From an uncultured Opitutia bacterium (lineage in GTDB: Bacteria; Verrucomicrobiota; Verrucomicrobiia; Opitutales; UBA953), in contig CAIYAN010000026.1 of the NCBI GenBank assembly GCA_903924185.1, positions 1-8,033 on the forward strand: a DNA stretch of 8,033 bases, written 5' to 3'. Under the pieces are notes generated by a model. It had not been told where the DNA came from. It saw only the letters and a program-made list of their open reading frames with translations, and made no database searches. Positions 1 through 5,396 of the stretch are shown here, piece by piece; position 1 is the first letter of the stretch, and each line of letters starts with the position of its first letter. The position numbers and the translations under genes are program-made.

Positions 1-858
1 GGCTTCGGCTCGTTCGTTGGTTTCCCAGAGGACTTGGCACTTAAGGATAAAGCCTTCGGGCGTTTGGTCCAATTGGTAGGCTTGAATCAGGCGCGAGGTC
101 TCGCTGTAGTTGCCGCGGAGGAAGTTGGCCTGGGCTTGGGCAATCTGTAGGTCGCTCTTGATGCCCGCGTTAAGGCCGGCCATCGGCAGGTACTTCTTCG
201 CACAGTCGATGATGCGCTGATCCTGGTCTAGCATGAAGCCGCGGTAGAGGAAGGACCGGAAGTGCGTTTGGTCATCCAGCGAGAATTCTAAGGATTCCTC
301 GAGGATCTGGTAGGCGTCGAGCGGTCGGCCAAAGGCGAAGAAGAGGTCGGCACAAAGGCGCTGCGCCTCGAGGTTCTTGGGGGCGAGGTTCGCGCCGGTA
401 CCGATATACTTGGAGAACTCAGCGTAGTCTTGCCGGACGAGCGCCGCCTTGGCCACCGTCACGTAGTATTCGCCTTTGTGTTGAAGGTGGGCAATCCGCC
501 CGTATTCCTCACGGCTCTTTAGCATGAGCGCCCGTTCCCGTCGCCGGACTTCTTCCTTGGTCAGTGGGAGGTTGGCGAACCAGTTCCCGATAGAGTCAGG
601 GAAGTAGAGGTATATGTCCCCGCGCCGGGTCGTCGTGATGCCGCCCATGTAGCGTTCTTTAAAGTAGTAGGCCTCGGAGCCGAGGAGCCAGGCCGCCAGG
701 GCCGTCACCGGTATGACCCAGGCCAAGCGCGGCCAATTGGGACGGTAGGCCAAGTCATGGTAACCTTTCTGCTCCACCACTACCAAACCCAGCAGCAACC
801 GGCGGGCCCGTTTGTTGCCCGGGCCCTGTCCATAGACGTAAGAGGGATCGTCGGCCAT
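1..858 (-). CDS. Membrane-anchored helix-rich protein of unknown function (C-terminus cut by window edge)
   Basis: I do not recognise this gene. The open frame from ATG at 858 gives 286 residues and is still open at position 1, so the C-terminus is missing. The N-terminus is soluble and basic (KRARR at residues 16-20). One clear hydrophobic segment follows at about residues 45-65 (between WPRLAW and YYF). The rest, from about residue 105, is rich in Ala, Leu, Tyr, Glu and Arg with paired-helix spacing reminiscent of degenerate TPR repeats (for example around AQRLCADLFFAFGRPLDAYQ). I infer a single-pass membrane protein with a helical-repeat domain, possibly a scaffold. An in-frame TGA lies 15 nt before the ATG, leaving only a TTG at 870 as an alternative start. 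No good Shine-Dalgarno sequence is visible. It lies 55 bp downstream of the DUF255 gene on the same strand, so co-transcription is plausible. That a gene is present is likely; the TPR reading is tentative. Confidence 0.75.
   Translation of the reverse strand, partial: MADDPSYVYGQGPGNKRARRLLLGLVVVEQKGYHDLAYRPNWPRLAWVIPVTALAAWLLGSEAYYFKERYMGGITTTRRGDIYLYFPDSIGNWFANLPLTKEEVRRRERALMLKSREEYGRIAHLQHKGEYYVTVAKAALVRQDYAEFSKYIGTGANLAPKNLEAQRLCADLFFAFGRPLDAYQILEESLEFSLDDQTHFRSFLYRGFMLDQDQRIIDCAKKYLPMAGLNAGIKSDLQIAQAQANFLRGNYSETSRLIQAYQLDQTPEGFILKCQVLWETNERAEA
804..826. repeat. GC-rich inverted repeat near the start of the membrane-protein gene
   Basis: GGGCCCG at 804-810 is matched by its exact reverse complement CGGGCCC at 820-826, with a 9-base loop. 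In the minus-strand mRNA it would form a 7-bp GC-only hairpin starting about 33 nt after the first base of the start codon at 858. It lies in codons 11-19, encoding Gly, Pro, Asn, Lys and Arg residues. It could slow early translation or be a by-product of the coding sequence; nothing here tells the two apart. Confidence 0.35.
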
Positions 859-913
859 CGCTGCAACCAATCAATCCCTGACCCGCTTTACGGCAAGAGC
901 GGAGTGGCGCCGT

Positions 914-2926
914 TCACAGTGCGTCCGTAATTTCCGCGAGGTCGTTGGTCGGAGCCTGACAGGTCGGGCCGACGCAAAGCTGGAAAGCGGGGGTTTCCGG
1001 CGAAGGGACGAGTAAGACGCGGCGATGGGGGCGGGCGTGGGCTGAGGTGTTTACCTGCCCGCTTAAGGTGGCCTGGAGTGCGTCCAGATTGGCGCCAGGG
1101 GCGTGCTTGAGGACGGCGTGCCCCATCGCGTAGTGGGTGAGGCCTTCTAAGGCGTGGGCGACCCCGTTAGGGACGTTGCGGGCCATGCCGCCGTAGGCTT
1201 GCGCGAGGTCTTCAAGGGTTTGGCGCCAGCGATCTTCGCCCGTCAGCGTGTAGGCCTCCGCGCATACGTGAATCATGGCGGAGTTCCCGGCGGGGACTGC
1301 GTTATCAAACCAGTCTTTCTGGCGGACCGAAAGGTCGTCGCGACCCGCGGGTGCGAAGAAGAAGCCAACGGCGTGCGCGTCGGCGAAGCGGTCGGTCGTA
1401 GCCTGCATGAGGGCACGGGCCCGGTCGGAGAAGCGTCGGGACTCACTGGGGAGTCCCCAGGACGCGTAGGCCGCGAGCGCGAGTTCGGCCTGGGCGAACC
1501 AAGCGTAGTCGGTGAGGTTGCCTGTCAGCGAGGCTAGGTCGCCGTGTGCGACTGATCGGAGTGTAGGCGAAGCTCCCTCCGCGGCGAAGAGTTTCCAGGC
1601 GCGGGCTTCGAGGTCGGCCGCGAGCGTGAACCAATCTTTGCGACCGAAAATCCAAGCGGCCTTCGCCAAGGCGCGGATGAGCAGGGCGTTCCAGCCGAGC
1701 AAGGCCTTGTCGTCGCGCTCCGGCTGCGGCCGTAGGTTGCGAGCGGCGAGCAGCTGGGCGCGGGCACCCGCGAGGCGGTCGCGTTCGGCGATTTTCGCGC
1801 GGAGCTTCGGAATGTTCGCCCCTTCGAAGTTGCCTTGGTCGGTCAGGCCATAGGCGGCAGCGAAGGGCAGGGCTTCTTCACCGAGCAAGGCCACAATCTC
1901 GGCAGGCTTCCAGACATAGGTGGTCCCTTCCTCGTGGTGGGTGTCCGCGTCGAGCGCACTGGCGTAGAGGCCGTTCGGTAGGCGCATCTCCCTCTGTAGC
2001 CAGTCAATGGTTTCCTCGCAGATCCGCGCATACAACGGGTCGCGGTAGCGGGCCCAGGCTTCGGCGTAGGTGCCGAGTAACTGGGCGTTGTCATACAGCA
2101 TCTTCTCGAAGTGCGGTACGGTCCAGTCGCGGTCCACACAGTAGCGGTGAAAGCCGCCACCGATTTGATCAAATAGCCCGCCGCGAGCCATCCCGCCGAG
2201 CGTCACCGTGAGCACGGCGTCGAGTCGCGTGGCCAAGGCCCGGTCTTGTTCGACGGCGGCGGTGCTCCGAATCGCGAGTAGGAAATCCACCGTCGGTGGG
2301 GATGGGAACTTTGGCGCGCCACCGAAGCCACCATAGGTGTCATCATGCTGTTCGCAGAGTCGTTTGGCCGCCGCGAGCAGGTCGGCGGGCTGCGGTGAAC
2401 TGCCATCCGCATCGGGTGCCCGCGTCAGGTGCGTCAGGTTCTGGGCAATGGCATCGGCGTTCGCGGCGAGTTCGTCCTTATTCCGGTGGAAGAAGTCCGA
2501 CACCCGCATCAGCAACTGTGGCCAGGGGACTTGGCCCTGCCCACGATCTTCCGGCGGGAAGTAGGTGCCGCCGAAGAAGGGACGTCCGTCGGGGAGGCAG
2601 AAGCAGTTGAGCGGCCAGCCACCATGGCCGTTGATCATCTGGACGGCGTCCATCATCAGCTTGTCGACTTCAGGGCGTTCCTCGCGGTCGACCTTGATGC
2701 AGACGAAGTGCTTATTCATCAGTTCCGCGATATAGGGCTGCTCGAAAGATTCCCGCGCCATGACGTGGCACCAGTGGCAGGAGGAGTAGCCGACCGAGAC
2801 GAGCACGGGTTTGCCTTGGGCTTGGGCGGCGGCAAAGGCCTCAGTGCCCCAAGGCCACCAGTGCACGGGGTTGGCCGCGTGCTGTTTCAGATAGAGGGAT
2901 CGCTCTTGGGCCAGTCGGTTAGACAC
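914..2926 (-). CDS. DUF255 thioredoxin-fold protein, YyaL/SPATA20 family
   Basis: This is a full-length (670 aa) member of the DUF255 family, which includes B. subtilis YyaL and animal SPATA20. Family members join an N-terminal thioredoxin-like domain to a large alpha/alpha-barrel resembling six-hairpin glycosidases; the cellular role is poorly defined. Seen here: the family opening NRLAQE...QHAANPVHWWPW, the redox-type motif C50-H-W-C53, then KVDREERPEVD and GGWPLN in the thioredoxin part. In the barrel part are HFEKMLYDNAQ (272-282), RDDKALLGWNALL (404-416), AGNSAM and a C-terminal LCVGPTC. No signal peptide is visible, so a cytoplasmic location is inferred. The start is GTG at 2926, chosen because the family N-terminus begins there; GAGG lies directly against it, too close for a normal ribosome site. 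The gene diverges from the metallopeptidase-like gene across 98 bp and is followed by the membrane-protein gene on the same strand. Confidence 0.93.
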   Translation of the reverse strand: MSNRLAQERSLYLKQHAANPVHWWPWGTEAFAAAQAQGKPVLVSVGYSSCHWCHVMARESFEQPYIAELMNKHFVCIKVDREERPEVDKLMMDAVQMINGHGGWPLNCFCLPDGRPFFGGTYFPPEDRGQGQVPWPQLLMRVSDFFHRNKDELAANADAIAQNLTHLTRAPDADGSSPQPADLLAAAKRLCEQHDDTYGGFGGAPKFPSPPTVDFLLAIRSTAAVEQDRALATRLDAVLTVTLGGMARGGLFDQIGGGFHRYCVDRDWTVPHFEKMLYDNAQLLGTYAEAWARYRDPLYARICEETIDWLQREMRLPNGLYASALDADTHHEEGTTYVWKPAEIVALLGEEALPFAAAYGLTDQGNFEGANIPKLRAKIAERDRLAGARAQLLAARNLRPQPERDDKALLGWNALLIRALAKAAWIFGRKDWFTLAADLEARAWKLFAAEGASPTLRSVAHGDLASLTGNLTDYAWFAQAELALAAYASWGLPSESRRFSDRARALMQATTDRFADAHAVGFFFAPAGRDDLSVRQKDWFDNAVPAGNSAMIHVCAEAYTLTGEDRWRQTLEDLAQAYGGMARNVPNGVAHALEGLTHYAMGHAVLKHAPGANLDALQATLSGQVNTSAHARPHRRVLLVPSPETPAFQLCVGPTCQAPTNDLAEITDAL

Positions 2927-3024
2927 CCTCGCAAGGTTGCGGCTCTTTGGCCGGGTGCAACCCTCGAGGTTTTGGTCTGTTCGTCTTGCAGGGGCAGGGG
3001 GTGGGCTTAATCCTCGTCCTACCC
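2927..3024. promoter_or_regulatory. Divergent intergenic region, presumed to carry promoters for both flanking genes
   Basis: This 98-bp gap separates two genes that start in opposite directions, so promoters for both are expected here. No strong consensus boxes are visible. The best plus-strand candidate is TTGCAG (2986-2991) with TTAATC (3007-3012) at a short 15-bp spacing, which would place the transcript start close to the ATG at 3025. A G-rich stretch at about 2991-3005 lies too far from that ATG to be an ordinary ribosome site. The exact promoter assignment is weak. Confidence 0.35.
2935..2962. repeat. Inverted repeat in the divergent intergenic region
   Basis: GGTTGC at 2935-2940 pairs with GCAACC at 2957-2962. 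Inside it GGC (2941-2943) can pair with GCC (2950-2952), giving a 9-bp stem with a 4-base bulge and a 6-base loop. It lies 9 bp upstream of the GTG start of the DUF255 gene. It could be a regulator-binding site, or a hairpin in the 5' leader that limits access to that start codon. The arms are short, so chance is possible. Confidence 0.35.
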
Positions 3025-3651
3025 ATGCGGCGCCTCTTCCTTGCCCTTTTGCTCGCCACCGCAGCCGTCCCGGCCGTTGAGGTGCAGCTGGTCTTTGACG
3101 ATAAGGCCGACGAAGAGAAGCTGAAGGCCTTCGGCGCCCGCTCGGTTGAACTCATCAAGGAATGGGAACCCAAGATTGCCATCGTCCTCGGTACGGCCGA
3201 GGCCAAGCGGCCTAAGCAGATCACGGTCCGCTTTAAGGACATGGACGGCGTGGCCTTCTGGGACGGAAAAGCCATCACGGTCTCGAGCCGCTATGCCCTG
3301 AAGCACCAAGACGACGTGATGTTGGTGGTTCATGAGCTGACCCATGTGCTCCAGGGCTACCGCAAAATCCCCAGCTGGATGACCGAAGGCATCGCTGACT
3401 ATGTGCGCTTTGGCATCGCCGAGGAAGGGAAGTTTGGCATCCGCATCGACCCAGTGAAGAACAAGCCGCGCGATTCCTACCGCGTGACGGGCTACCTGAT
3501 TCTGCAGGCCGAAAAACGCCACCCTGGACTGGTCAAGAAACTACACCTCGCTGGCGTGTCCGGCGGCGAGGTCGAGAAGGTCTGGTCCGAGCACTGCGGC
3601 CAGACGATTGATGAGACTTGGGCTGCGGTCGTGCCCGCCAAGACGAAGTAA
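3025..3651 (+). CDS. Predicted secreted metallopeptidase-like protein, basic secretory protein (BSP) type
   Basis: This 208-residue protein has a typical signal peptide: MRR, then a hydrophobic run to about residue 15 and Ala-rich cleavage options near residues 14-18. It is therefore probably exported. The mature part has H103-E-L-T-H107-V-L-Q, a zinc-metallopeptidase HExxH motif, followed by SWMTEGIADYVR (117-128). This arrangement is characteristic of the plant 'basic secretory protein' family (PF04450) and related bacterial proteins. H103 and H107 would bind zinc and E104 would be the general base; D125 of EGIAD is a candidate third ligand (inference). A substrate cannot be read from the sequence. 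ATG 3025 was preferred over an upstream TTG at 2947 because the longer form would bury the signal peptide behind 26 low-complexity residues. Its TAA is 2 bp from the mutL ATG, so the two are probably one transcript. The fold and family are fairly sure; proteolytic activity is not demonstrated. Confidence 0.85.
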   Translation: MRRLFLALLLATAAVPAVEVQLVFDDKADEEKLKAFGARSVELIKEWEPKIAIVLGTAEAKRPKQITVRFKDMDGVAFWDGKAITVSSRYALKHQDDVMLVVHELTHVLQGYRKIPSWMTEGIADYVRFGIAEEGKFGIRIDPVKNKPRDSYRVTGYLILQAEKRHPGLVKKLHLAGVSGGEVEKVWSEHCGQTIDETWAAVVPAKTK

Positions 3652-3653
3652 GT

Positions 3654-5396
3654 ATGTCGACGATCCGCATACTCGACCCGACGGTCGCCAACCAAATCGC
3701 CGCTGGCGAAGTGGTGGAGCGCCCCGCCGCGGTCGTTAAAGAACTTCTCGAGAACGCCCTAGATGCCGGGGCGACGCGCGTGGTCGTGGATTTCTCCCGC
3801 GGCGGCAAAGCCCTCACGGTCGTCGAAGATAATGGCAAGGGGATGACGCCGGAAGAGGCGCTCCTGAGCCTCGAGCGTCATGCGACCAGTAAGATCCGAC
3901 TCGCCGCCGACCTCGACCGCATCACGAGCTTTGGCTTCCGCGGTGAAGCCCTACCTTCCATCGCCAGCGTGGCGCGCTTCACCCTGCAGACGCGTCCCGC
4001 TTCCGCACCTTCCGGCACCGAACTGCTGATCAACGGTGGTCGGGTCGTGCATCAGCGTGAGCATGGCATGGCCCCCGGCACGCGCATCGAAGTTACCAAC
4101 CTTTTCCACCCCGTCCCCGCCCGCCTCAAGTTCCTGAAGTCCGATGAGACCGAGGCCGCGCACATCATCCGCTTGGTGCGCCTCTATGCGGTCTCACACC
4201 CGCAGGTGGGTTTTCTGCTGCGCGAAGATGGCCGCGAGATCTTCCGTTCGCCGGGTAATGTCCCGCTCCTCGACCGCGTCCGGGAGATCTGGGGCCGACA
4301 GGTCGCCGATGAGGTTAGCCTGATGCCAGTCTTCGAACGCGACGGCATGCGCCTGAGCGGACTTTTGGGTAAGCCCGGCGTGAGTCGCGGTACGCGCCAA
4401 GACCTAGTGACGGTCGTTAACGGCCGCCCCGTCGACAGCCGCACCATGGCCTTCGCCTTGACCGAGAGTTATCACACGCTGATTCCAAAGGGGCGTTACC
4501 CGTTAGCCTTCGCCTTCCTCGAAATCGACCCGGCTTGGGTCGATGTGAACGTCCACCCCGCGAAGCGTGAGGTGCGTTTCCGCGATGAGGCCCGCGTCCG
4601 CGGTTTCCTTATCCAGTCTGTCCTCTCCGTGCTTCTGGCTCGGGTGGACGACGGGTTGCCCACGACGACGATACCGGCGATCACGCCGACCCTCGTACCG
4701 TCGTTCGTTGCCCCAACGGTTACCGCCGGTGCCGCTCCACTGGCTGTCCCCTTGCCGACGTCGACATATGTGGCGCCCGTTTCCGCCCCGCTGGCGTCCG
4801 CTCCGGCCGCCAGCAGTTCGCTGCGTCTGAGTTGGCGTCTGCTCGCGCGTCTGCGCGAAGAGCGGGCGGTCTTCGAAACTCCGACGGGCTTGGCTATCCT
4901 CGATATTGGCGCTGCCCACCAGCGCGTACTCTACGAAGATATTCTCCGCCAGTTCTCCGAACACAAGCCCGTCAGCCAGCCCTTGCTGGTGCCCTTGACC
5001 ATCGAGCTAGAGCCTTTGCCTGCGGCGGTGCTGAAAGAGCGCATGGGGCTATTACAGAGCGCTGGTTTCGAATTCGAGGAATACGGCCGTAATTTCTGGC
5101 GGGTGGGCGCGTTGCCAATCTGGCTAGACCCGGCGGATGCGCTGGGCTTCCTACGCGACCTACTCGCGGAGATGGCGCGCCGTGAAGGCGACTTTGGTCG
5201 TCCGGCCCTGGCTTACGACGCCTTGGCGCGGATGGCGGTTAATAAGGCCCGCCGGAAGGGCGATGCCTTGGCCGATGGCGAGCTCCTCGAACTTGTGCAG
5301 GCGCTCTTCCGGACCGCCCAGCCAGGAACGGACCCGAAGGGCCGCCGGACGTTTGTGGAGTGGACGGATGCCGACCTCGGCCGGCGTTTCAGCTGA
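3654..5396 (+). CDS. mutL: DNA mismatch repair protein MutL, with degenerate endonuclease motifs
   Basis: MutL is the ATP-driven coordinator of mismatch repair, linking MutS bound at a mismatch to strand nicking and removal. The 580-residue protein has a complete N-terminal GHKL ATPase: ANQIAAGEVVERP (12-24), catalytic E30 in KELLENALDAG, D59-N-G-K-G63, FGFRGEAL (93-100) and NVHPAK (299-304). A Pro/Ala/Thr/Ser-rich linker runs from about 335 to 389. The C-terminal dimerisation domain is recognisable by Q442-P-L-L-V-P, as in E. coli QPLLIP. The endonuclease motif DQHAxxExxxxE is altered to D417-I-G-A-A-H-Q-R-V-L-Y-E428; the usual ACK region reads AVNK (528-531) and CPHGRP reads DPKGRR (560-565). 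Metal-binding Cys and His are thus missing, so intrinsic nicking is unlikely. ATG 3654 was chosen over an in-frame TTG at 3618 because it gives the family N-terminus. The start is 2 bp after the preceding stop, suggesting translational coupling. Confidence 0.97.
   Translation: MSTIRILDPTVANQIAAGEVVERPAAVVKELLENALDAGATRVVVDFSRGGKALTVVEDNGKGMTPEEALLSLERHATSKIRLAADLDRITSFGFRGEALPSIASVARFTLQTRPASAPSGTELLINGGRVVHQREHGMAPGTRIEVTNLFHPVPARLKFLKSDETEAAHIIRLVRLYAVSHPQVGFLLREDGREIFRSPGNVPLLDRVREIWGRQVADEVSLMPVFERDGMRLSGLLGKPGVSRGTRQDLVTVVNGRPVDSRTMAFALTESYHTLIPKGRYPLAFAFLEIDPAWVDVNVHPAKREVRFRDEARVRGFLIQSVLSVLLARVDDGLPTTTIPAITPTLVPSFVAPTVTAGAAPLAVPLPTSTYVAPVSAPLASAPAASSSLRLSWRLLARLREERAVFETPTGLAILDIGAAHQRVLYEDILRQFSEHKPVSQPLLVPLTIELEPLPAAVLKERMGLLQSAGFEFEEYGRNFWRVGALPIWLDPADALGFLRDLLAEMARREGDFGRPALAYDALARMAVNKARRKGDALADGELLELVQALFRTAQPGTDPKGRRTFVEWTDADLGRRFS

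Noticed and set aside
859..913. Possible terminator between the DUF255 gene and the membrane-protein gene
   Set aside because: Only a 5-bp CCGCT/AGCGG pairing with a 10-base loop and no following T-run; too weak to call.
2429..3010. Plus-strand open frame of 193 codons antisense to the DUF255 gene
   Set aside because: It overlaps the conserved thioredoxin-like region on the other strand and its product has no recognisable motif. Long antisense frames are expected in GC-rich codons.
2947..3024. TTG-initiated 26-residue extension of the metallopeptidase-like protein
   Set aside because: It would place non-conserved residues ahead of a good signal peptide; ATG 3025 is the better start.
3019..3522. 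Minus-strand open frame of 167 codons opposite the metallopeptidase-like gene
   Set aside because: The plus strand carries a signal peptide and the HELTH motif; the antisense product shows no family features.
3618..3653. TTG-initiated 12-residue extension of MutL overlapping the preceding gene
   Set aside because: MutL proteins begin close to the I-x-x-L-x-P segment, which follows directly after ATG 3654.
4503..4964. Minus-strand open frame of 153 codons opposite mutL
   Set aside because: It lies across the NVHPAK region and the low-complexity linker of MutL; its Arg/Gly-rich product is a coding shadow.
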